A stretch of 64,000 bases of DNA from Prorocentrum cordatum. Taxonomy: Eukaryota > Sar > Dinophyceae > Prorocentrales > Prorocentraceae. Both the position numbers and the translations under genes were made by a program. The notes beneath the pieces were generated by a model. That model did not search any database. It saw nothing but the letters and a program-made list of their open reading frames with translations, and was not told the origin of the DNA. Positions within the stretch are counted from its first letter, which is position 1; the number at the start of each line of letters is the position of its first letter. Positions 10,280 through 21,135 of this stretch are shown piece after piece. The stretch is taken from assembly GCA_963575745.1 (NCBI GenBank), contig CAUYUJ010000969.1:127954-191953 (forward strand), in the 5' to 3' direction.

Positions 10280-12100
10280 GCTTCTCCGCCGCGATTTGAC
10301 AATCTGGTGGCTCCTTCCCCTCCACTGCCTGTGGCTTACCAGGGTATTCATCAAACCCCGAGTAACTACCTAAGATGGGGCTTCTACGTTCTCGCGGTGG
10401 GGGTGGAGCTTCACTAGCCCAAGAGGCATTTGGGTACCCACAGAGACGAGCCCCATTATTTCTGACGCCACTCCTTAAGCATGTCCGCTCTCATTGTTCT
10501 TACTGCCTGGTCGCGCGATCTAAACTTAGACAGAAGCATATTGTACTACCTCACGCTTCCTGGCGTTCCATTGTGATACAAGTTGCTTCTACAAGATGCT
10601 GCAGGCGCCGCGCATCTCATACCAGAAATCTCCATTCCTCCATTTCACGGTTGCGCCATACACCCCCCGTCTTTCGTCCAGCGTTTCGACATGCTAGTGG
10701 CACCTCTCTCCAACCAAGGTTCTGGGTGATCCCATAAAACCCTGGCTGACTAAGCACGCTGCCGCCCGGGACGCTTCATTCAGCAAGAACGGGTATCGCA
10801 GCGTGCCTATAAAGTCTATAGACCTGACATTTGTTGAGGGGCACCGAAAGTATCTTCCTCCTGTTACAGCCGCCCACGGCGAGTCTAGCAGCAACACAGA
10901 GAGGTAAGTACCGTTATTTGCTTACCAGTCTTGCTCAAAATTACTTGGCCAGCCTCTTCTTGCAGGTCAGCCGAGCATAGACTACCTGCACAGCGATCTC
11001 TCCCCCGTGGCCCTCCCCATCGCTGGGGCGCAAAACACCTCCTGTTGGCCGCTTCGGCTTGACAACCTGGTGGCATCTCCCCCTCCTCTACAAGCTGATG
11101 CTAGACACTTCGAGGCCATCCTCCATACCGCGCGCCCAACTGGCACTTGGGTCCCCAACTGGAATGTGCCCCTTTGTTTATTCTCACAGCACGGCAGCAC
11201 CTTATACATTATGGAGTGGGGGAGGTGCGGTGGGTCGGGTGAAGGAGGCTGTGGAGGAGGGACCAGAGATCGTCTGACCCCGCTTGCAAGTTGTTTCTAC
11301 AACCGAATACAGCAAGGGCAGCATCTCAAGAACTGTTTTTGTCTGACAAGCATGTAGCTTCAGGCCTAATCCGTGCAGCTGCTCTCACCTCAGCTTTCAG
11401 GCAAGCCTATCAGGCCAGCCTTAAAATATGGAGGATAGTACAAGGTTGGGGGTCAACCAGAAACCCCAGCCCACAGTTCGGACTTCTCTCTCCTCTGCCA
11501 ATACACAGTGCGCCTCACTGCTTCCCTCTACTCACCTCGTTATCTCATTCCTACCCCCGCACTCCTGACAGAAATACGGTGAAAGTGGCCCTCCACCCAG
11601 GAACGGAAGAGCGGGCCTACAGCTGGCTAAAAGAGCTGGCCTACAGCTGGCAAAGAGGGAGCACTGCACAGTACAATACTACAGTGACGCCTCACGTTAC
11701 TTTTCTATAAATCTACAGCAAGGGCAGCATCCCAAGAACTGCGGATTGTCCTAAAAGCCTGTATTATCAGGCTACTCTGCGCAGCCGCCCTCACTCAGCT
11801 ACAGGCAAGCCTTACGGGCCAACCTTGTAAAGGACGGACGCTGACGGGGTTCATTATGGGTGTGGATGAGCACATTCATATATGGTTTGGGGTAAACAAA
11901 AATCCTGGGCAGCAACCCTAGAACTGCACTGCCACGGCGTCGCACTCTGTACTTTTTCTTTCACCTGCGTTTCTTGTTCGACAGCATGTACCTCAAAGTT
12001 GTAACTCGCACTTATCTGTTGTTTGTCTCGTACTGCCGCTTATCACTCCAAATTACATGTTGGGACTTTGCTCGCCTGTATGCACGCCATTCCGTGCATG
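10280..12100 (+). repeat. degenerate tandem repeat of about 370-405 bp
   Basis: Marker 1 (TTTGACAATCTGGTGGC and variants) occurs at about 10293, 10686 and 11052. Marker 2 (TACAGCAAGGGCAGCATC) occurs at 11309 and 11714, each followed by matching stretches (GCAGC.GC.CTCAC..CAGCT, CAGGCAAGCC). Copies are diverged (roughly two thirds identical). A related pair GGCCTACAGCTGGC lies at 11610-11660. No gene is supported in 11.0-12.2 kb. Confidence 0.5.
10698..10965 (+). other. possible exon remnant with canonical small intron
   Basis: A 68-codon open stretch (10698-10903, including LGDPIKPWLTKHAAARDASF and VEGHRKYLPPVTA) ends at a consensus donor GTAAGT (10904). A pyrimidine-rich acceptor TTCTTGCAG lies at 10965, giving a 62-nt intron. 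No start and no clear downstream exon were found, so it may be a relic within the ~400-bp repeat region. Confidence 0.25.
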
Positions 12101-12373
12101 CCAGCCACTGCTTTACCTACCGAGGCGGCACCACCAACTGATCTTACGGGCCTACACCTACCTTAGTTAGTATGTTATAACTCCTGGCGGTCTACTAGCT
12201 AGGGTGTTTGCCGACCTCGAGGTCCTGGCGGGCGCCTACTCTTTTTTTTCTGTTCTAGTACATTACTTTTCTCAGCTCAATGTCACGGCGCCCGCCAGGG
12301 CTTTTTTACGCCGAGTCGTTGCCCCACAGTCGCAAGAACTCCACATGTGCACACATAAGGCCTGGCCAGCAAC

Positions 12374-12855
12374 AAGGAGGAGGAGGAGGGAGGAAAAGGA
12401 GGAGGAGGAGGAGGAGGGAGGAAAAGGAGGAGGAGGAGGAGGAGGAGGAGGAGGAGGGAGGAGGAGGAGGAGGAGGAGGAGGAGGAGGAGGAGGAGGGAG
12501 GAGGAGGAGGAGGAGGGAGGAGGAGGAGGAGGAGGAGGAGGAGGAGGAGGAGGAGGAGGGAGGGAAAAGGAGGAGGAGGAGGAGGGAGGAGGGAGGAAAA
12601 GGAGGAGGAGGGAGGAAACGGAGGAGGAGGAGCAGGAAGAGGAGGAAGAGGGAGGAGGAGGAGGAGGAGGAGGAGGCGGAGGAGGAGGAGGAGGGAGGAG
12701 GAGGAGGAGGAAGAAGAGGGAGGAGAGGAGGAAGAGGAGGAGGAGGCGGAGGAGGAGGAGGAGGAGGGAGGAGGAGGAGGAGGCGGAGGAGGAGGAGGAG
12801 GAGGAGGGAGGAGGAGGCGGAGGAGGAGGAGGGAGGAAAAGGAAGAGGAGGCGGC
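12374..12855 (+). repeat. (GGA)n homopurine array
   Basis: About 480 bases of GGA with AAAA, GGAA and GCGGA variants. Long Glu/Gly/Arg (plus) and Pro/Ser/Leu (minus) frames across it are artefacts of the repeat. Confidence 0.95.
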
Positions 12856-13060
12856 ATCCTCTCGCCTTTTCTCCGCCGCCGGCCTGCGCTGTCGGCTGCA
12901 CCGCGGCGAGCCACCGCCTCGGGCATCCGAGGTGCGCGCCCGCCGGCGCAGCGCCCTCGGGGGCTGCACAGCCGCCAGGGAGGCATCCGCGCCCGTGGCT
13001 GCCGGAGTCGGGCCGGGAATCCTCGGGGACGGGTGGACGTGGCGACCCTGGCGTTGGTTT

Positions 13061-13253
13061 AAGTCGGGCGTGTCCCCCCACAGGGGGATTTTCGACGAAA
13101 AATAAAAACTACCCCAAAAGTAATCAAACGATAATCAAAAAATAGTCTGGGGACTATTGTTTGCATATTTGTTGGCCTTTTTGGGGCATTTTGGGGGGGG
13201 TACTTTTTATTTTTCGTCGAAAATCCCCCCGTAGGGGGACACGCCCGACATAA
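13061..13253. mobile_element. MITE-like element with 55-bp terminal inverted repeats
   Basis: The left arm (13061-13115, starting AAGTCGGGCGTGTCCCCCCA) pairs with the right arm (13197-13251, ending GACACGCCCGACAT) with only a few mismatches. Between them are about 80 AT-rich bases and no coding capacity. The flanks share the 10-bp direct repeat GCGTTGGTTT (13051-13060 and 13254-13263). A paralogous segment near 19472 has the same flanks joined as a single GCGTTGGTTTCTGAAA, i.e. an empty site. A diverged relative lies at 14270-14383. Confidence 0.85.
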
Positions 13254-13570
13254 GCGTTGGTTTCTGAAACCGCGCGGATCGTTCCATCTTGAGCGATCGG
13301 CACACATTCGATTTCCAAATCGTTCCACGCTGGCCACTTCTGGGCCACCGACGGCGTTTTCAGCCTTGAGCGCCCGCGGCGAGGTCGTCGCCGCGTCGAC
13401 GAGACACGGGCTTGCCGTCTGCACGTCCGCGACTTCTCCACGAATCCTCGGGATCCTGTGGCACGACTCCAGGGCGGTGGATGTGGACACGCTCTCTCGG
13501 CGGAGCCTCCCCGTGCGAAGACAGAGGCGGCGACTGGGGAAGCCAAAAGATACCAATGCCGCTGCTCCTC
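13254..13570 (+). repeat. dispersed repeat copy 1 (paralogue of 19472-19800)
   Basis: Starts GCGTTGGTTTCTGAAACCGC and shares colinear blocks with 19472-19800, such as GTCGCCGCGTCGACG and ACCAATGCCGCTGC. Roughly 70% identity by eye, with indels. No protein-coding signal. Confidence 0.6.
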
Positions 13571-13912
13571 ACAGGTCTCCTGGGGCGCCCTCTGACCAGA
13601 GGCGAATCCAGCCTTGGCGACGACGGCCTCACGGGAGGCCCAAAAAAAGGCGAAACCGAGGGAAGGGCAGCGGCATCGGCACCTCTCCCTCCCCTGTTGG
13701 AGGCCTGGAAATGGGCACCCACACCAGCACAGGGGCTGGCCTCCACGTGGGGAAGATGATCCTAGATTTCGGTGTTGGTGGTAATAGTTCGGTCACCCTA
13801 GAAGCCGGAATACTACCACCATCACCTAGATCGGGATCGCCCTCCCTCTGTGGAGGCACACCGCCGGTCTTGGTGTTGGTGTCGACCTCTAGGCCTGCGA
13901 CCCTTGATGAGC

Positions 13913-14062
13913 CTGTTTTCCACCACCACCACCATAGGTTGGAGGGGGGAAGGAGGAGGAGGAGGAGGAGGAGGAGGAGGAGGAGGAGGAGGAGGAGGAG
14001 GAGGAGGAGGAGGAGCAGGAGGACCCCCCCCTCCAACTTATGGTGGTGGTGGTGGAAAACAC
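13913..14062. repeat. GGA microsatellite enclosed by an inverted repeat
   Basis: The left arm at 13913-13949 (TGTTTTCCACCACCACCACC, then ATAGGTTGGAGGGGGG) is the reverse complement of the right arm at 14024-14062 (CCCCCCCTCCAACTTATGG, then TGGTGGTGGTGGAAAACA), with near-perfect pairing over about 37 bp. The loop is a (GGA)n run of about 75 bases. Confidence 0.85.
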
Positions 14063-14269
14063 GCCCATCAGACCCTGAGCGAGACGCCCCGCAGGGAGCG
14101 CGCGCCGGACGCCCTCACAGCGCCCCGGCCGCCCAGCAGAGGCTCTCGCGGAGGTGCTCCGGGATCTGCACCCGGGCGGCCTGGCGGGCCGCCCCGCGGC
14201 CCCGCGGGCGCGCGCCCCGCAGGGAGGAGGAAGCTCCTCGTTCTGCTTGGAGGAGACAATGGCCCAGGC

Positions 14270-14383
14270 ATGCTTGCCTCATGTCGGCCCTCCATGCCCA
14301 AAAATACTCAAAAAGTGGTCCCCAGGCTATTGTTTTTACTATTTTTGAATATTCCCCCTGTAGAGTGACAGGCCCGACTTAGT
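14270..14383. mobile_element. diverged relative of the 13061-13253 inverted-repeat element
   Basis: Internal sequence (ACTCAAAAAGTGGTCCCCAG, then GCTATTGTTTTTACTATTTTT) and the right end (CCCCCTGTAGAGTGACAGGC, then CCGACTTA) parallel the element at 13061-13253. The left end (ATGTCGGCC) is short and eroded. Confidence 0.4.
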
Positions 14384-14737
14384 GCTTGCGCTGCAAAAAA
14401 ACATCAGGACGGGAGGTTTTCGGCCACTTTCGGCCCTCAAGGGCCCTTGCTGGGCCGGGGGGCCGTGAAAACACCACTTGGGACAAAAAAACGGCCCCGG
14501 GGAATGGGTCGGGACTTCCAGGGACCGCGTACGGAAAACAGCCGGACATCGCCTGTATGGGGAGGGGAGCAAGACCACAGAGCTTCACCTGACTCGGCCT
14601 CGGCCGCTACAAGAGGTCGCCAGGCAAACTGATGCGAAATGGAGGAGGAAGCCCACTGCCCCAGAACGGCACGCGTCGCGACGAAAAGCACACCTTGTGG
14701 CCACAGAGGAACAAAGAATGGTCATTCACATATAAAC

Positions 14738-14832
14738 TTTCGGAGATCCCCTCCCTGGCGCGAAGGGCTGCGCCAGAGGCGCTGCCAGGGGATGAAGCAC
14801 CGATCCCAGAAATCCGCGCGGAGCTCCGAAAG
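14738..14832. other. potential cruciform
   Basis: Outer arms CTTTCGGA (14738-14745) and TCCGAAAG (14825-14832) nest inner arms ATCCCCTCCCTGGCGC (14746-14761) and GCGCTGCCAGGGGAT (14779-14793). A further GCGCCAGAGGCGC-like palindrome lies in the loop. Confidence 0.6.
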
Positions 14833-15149
14833 TCTACGTTTGCGGCATGTTGCTTTTCTTCGAGGCCTTGCGCTCCACGTCACTGGGCCTCCGGAGGCCC
14901 GCTTAGGGCGCCCAGGGCCGCCGAGAGTTGCCCGCGGCGGCAGGCCCGCCCCGGGGATGGAGCCGAGAATTGCGGAAACTCACTTCGTGAGGACACCACG
15001 ACGTCGGAGGTCTAGGACTAGGATGCAATCGACCCACCTTGATACATCTCACCACAACCAGTAGGAGAGTAGAGGTTTCTCACGCTGCATGACCTCGTTG
15101 GTTCTGTAGAGGCTTACCTCGCAAATCCTTCACGCCAAATGTGACCCCT

Positions 15150-15405
15150 CGACATCTACGCATTTGGGGGGCACTGCGCGGGGCCTCGATGGTTTTGGCC
15201 AACCTGCCACAAGCTCGACGCATTTCGGGGGCAGTGCGCGAAGCATCGATGGTCTTTTGGGGGGTGCACGCAAAAGCTAGCCTCGATGGCTGTTTCAGGG
15301 AAATGCGCGAGGCCTCGATGTTTTGTCGGGGCGGTGTGCTATGGCCTCGACGCATGTCGGGCATATTGCGCGGGGCCTCGATGGTTGCGCGTGCGCCACC
15401 AACGA
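15150..15405 (+). repeat. ~32-bp minisatellite with GCCTCGATGG core
   Basis: The core GCCTCGATGG (variants GCATCGATGG, GCTCGACGC) recurs at about 15187, 15213, 15243, 15280, 15312, 15344 and 15375. Units also share a GGGG..GTGCGCG block. The same consensus appears at 17.0-17.5 kb. Confidence 0.7.
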
Positions 15406-15529
15406 TCTGAGTCCGAAAGTCGGCAAGCTGGAAACTCGAGCCGACTCGATCAAAATGCACTAACTTGGCCAAGTTTGTTTGACGCCGTCTGCGATCTCAT
15501 CGCTGAAGCTCCTAAGGCACCCAATAAAT

Positions 15530-16060
15530 GAAGCGGGGCGGGACGGGGAGGAAGGGCGAGAGGAGGCGGGGGATGAAGAGAAGGAGGAGGATGAGGAGGA
15601 GGGCCAGGCGGCCAAGGGGAGGAAACGGAGGGAGTACGAAGTCAAGTTCCGTGCTGGGGCCATGTGGAACCGCAGCTATTCAACCTGAGGATGAGTTTGC
15701 GCCACCTCGCCTCCGGGACCGTGGGCGAGCCGACGCATTCTGACGACGTCGGGCCCTTACCAATTTTCAAATACTTTCAGGCACTCTTTTGCGAATCGTT
15801 TTGGGATCCCGTGGAATCCCGTGGGCCCCCACAAATTGGGTTCCGGATGTTTAAGGGAGTCTCGCGAATCTATCGGGCGCACAACGCCGTTTCGGGGGGG
15901 GGGGGGTACTTGCGGCGCGCCGCGCACGGAAAGGGAGAGGGACTTCGGGAGCGCCGCACACCGAAGGGGTACTCAGGGCGCGCCGCGCTCGGGAGGCGGC
16001 GCGGATGGGGGGCACTTGAGAGCGCCGCGCAAACCTGGCTGACCATCAATGCACACCTCA
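15530..16060. other. no gene recognised
   Basis: Contains a short GGA-rich tract (15530-15640) and a G10 run at 15896, then two related ~65-base units with GGCGCGCCGCGC/GGGCGCGCCGCGCTC (15915, 15980). No convincing coding signal. Confidence 0.4.
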
Positions 16061-16590
16061 ACAACGACCTCAAGTTCGACCTCAATTCTGACCTCAACTT
16101 TGACTTCGGTATTCAATTCGGCGTTTCAATATGGTCACGTGTTTGACCTCGGCATTTACCTCGGCGTCTTAGCCGGGCCTCAATTTTGACATCGGCATAC
16201 ACCTCGGCGTTTTAGTCGGGCCTCAACTTTGACCTCGGTACCTACCTCGACGTTTTCATCGGACTTCAATTGTGACTTCAAATTTGACATCAATTTGGAC
16301 ATCGGCTCTTGCCCTATCAGAAACGACGCCAATCGATCGTACTCGTCTCTAAGTTGACCTCAACTTCGACTTCAATTTTGCCCTCGGTATTCACCTCGGC
16401 GTTTGAATCGGGTCTCATGTTTTACCTCGGTATTCACTTCAGTGTCTTAGTCGGGCCTAAAGCTTGGCCTCGGCATTCATCTCGGCGTTTTGGTCGGACC
16501 TCAATTTTGACCTCGGCATGCACCTCGGCGGCTACTCGGGCCTAAATCTTGACCTCGGCATCTACCGCGGAGCAAAGTGCTGACCTCGGC
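16060..16590 (+). repeat. 43-bp tandem repeat array, about ten copies
   Basis: Unit of the form GACCTCGGCATTTACCTCGG, then CGTCTTAGCCGGGCCTCAATTTT, starting for example at 16146, 16189 and 16232. Later copies are diverged and two carry insertions (16270-16350). The array ends near 16590, where the unit degenerates into CTCGGC motifs. Confidence 0.85.
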
Positions 16591-16729
16591 GTTAACCGAT
16601 CGGCCCCGGCCCGAACCCGCCCAAGGCCTGCTTCGACCCGAGCCCTGACCCCGACCCGAGCACTCACGCAAGCCAGTGGCCGCCGGCAAGTGGCGACCAG
16701 ACCCTGCGTCCCAGGCCCCGAGCACTAGG

Positions 16730-16930
16730 ACTTAGCCCGAGGCCCTGGCCCTAGGCCCTAGGCCCAGGGCCTAGGCTAACCCGAAGCCTATGGCCCAAGC
16801 GAAGCCCAAGGCCCTAGACCCTTGGCCTAGCCCTGAGGCCCAAGGCTCAGGCCTAGGCCTGAACCCAGGGCATGGGTGTGAGGCCGAGAGCCTACGGCAT
16901 GGGGGCCTAGGGCCTAGGGCGTGGCCGTCT
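16730..16930 (+). repeat. CCTAGG/GGCCC palindromic low-complexity tract
   Basis: Irregular GGCCCTAGGCCC and CCTAGGC units. Self-complementary, so many alternative hairpins are possible. No coding signal. Confidence 0.7.
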
Positions 16931-16999
16931 GGGGCCTAGCGCCGAAGCGGTCGCCCGCAAGACGGCGCATGAAGAATGTCGACATTTCTCATTGCGCGC

Positions 17000-17500
17000 A
17001 CCAAAAATCATCGATGTCTTTCGCGCGGGGCGTCGGTCGCACTGCCAATTCTGGGGCTGGCACCCGCCGATCGGTCGCCTTGCCAGTTCTGGGGTCTGTC
17101 GCCCGCCAATTCTAGATTCTGGGGTTGGTCGCCCAACAGTTTTCGGGATGGTCGACTGCAGCCCAGCCAACTGTTTTTTTGAGTCGCCCGCCAATTCTGG
17201 GGTTGGTGGACCGCCACTTCTCGGGGGTCGCCAAGGAAACGATCGAGGTCTTTCACGGGGAAAGTCAAATCATCGAGGTCGTATGTACCGCACGCAGATT
17301 CGATCTAGCTATGGCATGTCGAACGCAAAAATATCGAGGTGTTTCGTGGTCCACCCAAAAGGCAACCGAGGGGTTTCATATAAAAGACACCCAACTGCTT
17401 CGCGGTGCGCATCGAAACCAATCGAGGTATTTAATGGCGCACGCGCCCGGACACCGAGGTGTTCCATGACGCACACAAGCAAAAAAAACATCGGCGATGT
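17000..17500 (+). repeat. two interleaved minisatellites
   Basis: 17035-17225 has repeated GCCAATTCTGGGGTTGGT.GCCC units. 17005-17020 and 17238-17500 carry the ATCGAGGTGTTTC.TGGCGCA unit with about 31-bp spacing (17240, 17271, 17331, 17366, 17421, 17452, 17488), related to the array at 15150-15405. Confidence 0.65.
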
Positions 17501-17519
17501 GTTCCCAAAAACATCAAAA

Positions 17520-19460
17520 TTGAAACTACACGTACCGACGTAATCCGCAAGGTAGCCACCGAAAAAAAAACAATGCGAATTGCAGCTTATGGTAATGCGG
17601 GCGATTGCATCCTAAGTTTAGGAGATCACCACCAACACTACCACCTGGGAGGGTGCAAGAAAAACTGCTTCGTGGATGGCACAAACGCAAGATGTTCCGC
17701 GAAAGTGCCCGCAAAGGTATACGCTACCACCTCCCCTGACCCTGCACATCCCTCCCCCCGGGTGGTGCAGATGATCATCCCTCCTCCGACCCATGCGCTC
17801 GTCGTCGTCATGCTCGTTCTTGTTCATTGATGTCATTACTCTGCAAAGAAATAGTGCCACGGCGTGCCTATGAAATGCAACCTGTACTCTACCTGCGCCC
17901 ACCACTGGAACACGCGCGGTTGTGATGAGCTGTCACATGTGGTCAGAGCGGAATCAAGAGCCACTCTCCTCCTCCCACTCCGCTTCCTCCTCGTCTTCCT
18001 CCTCCTCCTCATTCCTTCCTTCCTGCCGCACGGCTTCACGAGGCGCGCCCAGTCGGCGCCCCGCGGCCGGCCAGGTCGCCCGGCACGGCCATCTCATTCC
18101 GCGGGCGGCCCCCAAATGCCTGCCACGCGGTGACCCTCCCCACGGCCGAGGGCATGGAGGGTGACGCCCGACGCTACGCGGGAGGCGCCCGCCCTCCATC
18201 ACCCCTGGGAGGGGTCCCTCCGGCGGCCCCCCCAGCACGCAGCTGGTAGAGTGCCGCGCGGGGGCAGCCCCCAGCAGCCCCCTTGTGAGCGGGTTGCTGC
18301 GCGGCGGGCACTCGGCCCGGAGCGGAAAGGCGCTGGATGGATCTGTAAAGGCCGTGGCGACAGGGCGGCACAGGCCAGGCCAGCCCGAGGCAGAGGCAGA
18401 ACAAGGCCCAAGGCGGGCCCGGGGCAGAGGGAGAGAGGAGGGCAGGGGGAACGCGAGGGAGGGCGGCCCAGGGGGGGGACCAGGAGAGGGGGAAAGGAGG
18501 GCAAAGGGGGGGGGGGCGACGGAGGGCGGCGAGGCTCAGGGGGCCAGGACGGCGGGACCAGGGGGCGGGCTCTGGGATCATGCGCATGTCCGCTCCAGCT
18601 TGGCCTGGCTACTACTGCTGCGTCTCCCCCGCCAACCCCCGGCTCCGCAGCGGCACCGCCCCGAGGCGGCGGCGCTGAGCAGCGCTGCGCCGTGACCGCC
18701 CACCGTGCCATCCGCCCCCCGACCGTGCGCACGCGGCCTGGGCCGGGGGTCGCGCACTGCACGGGCGTGCGGGGGGGGCGGGGCGGGGGGCCTCGGGCGG
18801 GGCCACACCGTACCTTTTGGGCGCTTCCACCAGCCTCGGAGGCGCTCTTGCAGGCTGCCTGCGGCTGCAAGAATCAGCCCTGCAGCCCTGCTGGCAGACG
18901 CGTATGCCCTCTCGGCATGAGGCGGCGACGATCACGAGCAGCCGCCCATAGGCTGGACAGGCCAGTCCCCCCCCCCGGGGGCTTCGCCCCGCCCCGTCGA
19001 GCCGGGGCCTCTGAGCGCCGCGCGGCGGCAGTCGTAGATCGCCCGCGTCCCCAGCCGAGGTCGTCCTGGTTATCAGTCAGTTAGGCGCGAGTCAACAGTG
19101 ACAGGTCTTTGTCGCGCTGTGTTGCTGCGCGCGACTCGCCGCGTGCCCCAGGGCGCTGGAAGCGGTGGGCGAATCAGCTGTTGTTTGATGCGATGCCGCA
19201 GGCGCGGGAGCGGGCCGTGTTCCCGTCGCCCCCTCCCCCCATCCCTCTCGCTTGCCCCCTCACTCCGCCGACGTCGCCGCAGGGCAGACTTCGCGCTGGT
19301 AAAGAATGTGTCTCGCTTTGTTTGTGGGGCGCCTACAAGAAAGGCCTGGAGAAGGCTCAAGACAGCCAACCAGGGCGCAGATGCCTTTCAGCTCACAAAC
19401 TATTCTAAAGCCCACACATCCCCAGTCCCCTCTGTAAGTGCTTCTGGCAGATTCGTGTCA
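17520..19460. other. GC-rich stretch, no gene supported
   Basis: 17.5-17.9 kb is unique-looking with G/C-runs. 17.95-19.08 kb is extremely GC-rich with open frames on both strands. The longest (18161-19084, plus) is Arg/Gly/Pro/Ala-rich, with homopolymer G and C runs and no domain, so I leave it uncalled. An inverted pair CCCCCCCCGGGGG lies near 18970. Confidence 0.4.
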
Positions 19461-19471
19461 TGACGACCCAG

Positions 19472-19800
19472 GCGTTGGTTTCTGAAATCGCGTGGATCTT
19501 TCAACCTTGACCGGGCGTTGTTTACCTTGGCAAGCGAGACCGTTCAATACTGGCCGAGTTCAGGCCGCCAGCGGCCTTCAACCTTCAACGCCCGCACTGG
19601 GGTCGCCGCCGCGTCGACGCGACGCGAACCTGCCGTACCCCTCCAACTCCCGCCTCCAGGGGAGTCAGCTCTCTACGGTCACCCTCGCGGACCCGTGCTC
19701 GCGCTTAAGCTGTGCACTGCGGGGTCGCGGTGACAGCTCAGACAGAGCTGGCGGCACGTGCACGCCCTACACAACTGGCAACGGACCAATGCCGCTGCCG
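19472..19800 (+). repeat. dispersed repeat copy 2, empty site of the inverted-repeat element
   Basis: Paralogous to 13254-13570. Its left flank (GACGACCCAGGCGTTGGTTT) also matches the sequence left of the element at 13040-13060, so it represents the uninterrupted ancestral arrangement. Confidence 0.65.
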
Positions 19801-20990
19801 GAAAGAGACAGCGGGGGCTGGCTTCCCAGAAGTTGGAGAAGAAATGCTGGGCTGGACATGGTCAACCAATGGCTCGACTGAGGCAACCTGTTGCACAAGC
19901 AGCCTATCATAGCTTGGAGTCTGCTGGTCGGAAAACCATAGCTTGACGCGAATACCTTCAGCACTGCATAGGTGCACTGACGAACGCGCGACACTGGAAT
20001 TGTCGACCCAGGTATTCCAATGATCGGCAGCGCGCTTAGATGGAGCGCCGAATCCAAAACGTGTGGACTGCCCTACCTTCGAAGCAAGCTGACACATTAA
20101 GTTTGCATCTAACCAGCTCGAAATCTCCACGTCTCCGAAGTGGACGCCCAGTCGATGTTGACACATAGAAGACTGCGAGCAAGAATTTCATGTCGATGAC
20201 CAGTGTGGCCGACAGTCAAAGTGAGTCTTGGGCGTGATCTCCAAAGCTATGTGTAAGTATCTCGGGGCTGCGAATATGCAGCGTGAAGACTGTGGAAGGA
20301 GTGACAGATTACAAGATGTCCAAGAGCTGAAGGATGTCTTATGAGTGCTTGCACGTTCCAGTTTTCCGAACATGCCAGAGGTAAGTAGATCATCTACACT
20401 GTGCTACCAGAGAACGTTTGGTAGTTTCGCCCGAAGCCGAGCCCAAAAGTTCAAGGAAATCTCAGCACCTTCGCACCAGGCAGGCAGCTTGCACACATCC
20501 TGCATGTGTTGGAGCGCTGTGCTCCAAGTGAATCAATGCAAAAAGGAGAGATGTCCACCATGAGGCCCGTATACCGAAGGTTGACCACACGTTTCTCGTA
20601 ACGATCTACTTGCATGGTAGGACCAGCCAGCGAACTACCTCACAGCAGTTTTGGGAGCGTCAAGAGAGCCCACTGCCACCCCCACTTCAATATCGCAGCT
20701 TTCATCAACTGCGGTTTCATCCCTGATGCTTCTCACGAGTTGGAGATCACTTGTTAACAGGGCATTCCAAACTGTGCTGAAGCACCCTATGGTAAGATTA
20801 TCGCGCTCCTGCGCGGGGCTCTGGGACTGCAACACTGGACGTAAAATGCCTCATCTCCCAGCACATGATGAGTGTGAAGGGCATGAGATGAGACCTTTCC
20901 TGGGTCAACTTCGTAAACTAGCTCTCGCGGTTTTTACAAAGTTCTTGGTGCTGCGCCCATGGGCAATCTGACCTCGCTCCGGCTGTTGAT
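19800..20990. other. non-repetitive sequence, nothing recognised
   Basis: Balanced base composition with short frames on both strands. The longest (19738-20166, minus, 142 codons) has protein-like composition but no motif I recognise. Some phrases recall a decayed retroelement RNase H tail, but not convincingly. Confidence 0.4.
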
Positions 20991-21079
20991 TCGACGCCAG
21001 GAGAGAGAGAGAGAGAGCACGAGGGAAACTCACGCACGAGATCTGACGTTGCGACGAGACGGACTTGTTTTCCGAATCT

Positions 21080-21132
21080 CGATCAAGAAAGGCTACGTAC
21101 ACATAGTATGTGTACGTAGCCTTTCTTGATCG
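21080..21132. repeat. perfect 53-nt palindrome
   Basis: Two perfect 26-nt arms (CGATCAAGAAAGGCTACGTA, then CACATA) flank a single central G at 21106. Just upstream is a GA dinucleotide run (21001-21017). Confidence 0.95.
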
Positions 21133-21135
21133 CCA

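Noticed and set aside
12204-13145. Overlapping Glu/Gly/Arg and Pro/Ser/Leu frames on both strands
   Set aside because: Created by the GGA array; all frames are open for the same compositional reason.
15150-17500. The two ATCGAGGT arrays as an inverted pair
   Set aside because: ATCGAT is self-complementary, which misled the first reading; full units align better in the same orientation.
18161-19084. 307-codon GC-rich plus frame
   Set aside because: Arg/Gly/Pro/Ala low complexity with G- and C-runs, equally long frames on the other strand, and no motif.
19738-20166. Minus frame as a copia RNase H/C-terminal remnant
   Set aside because: A few phrases look similar but no catalytic motif or colinear alignment could be seen.
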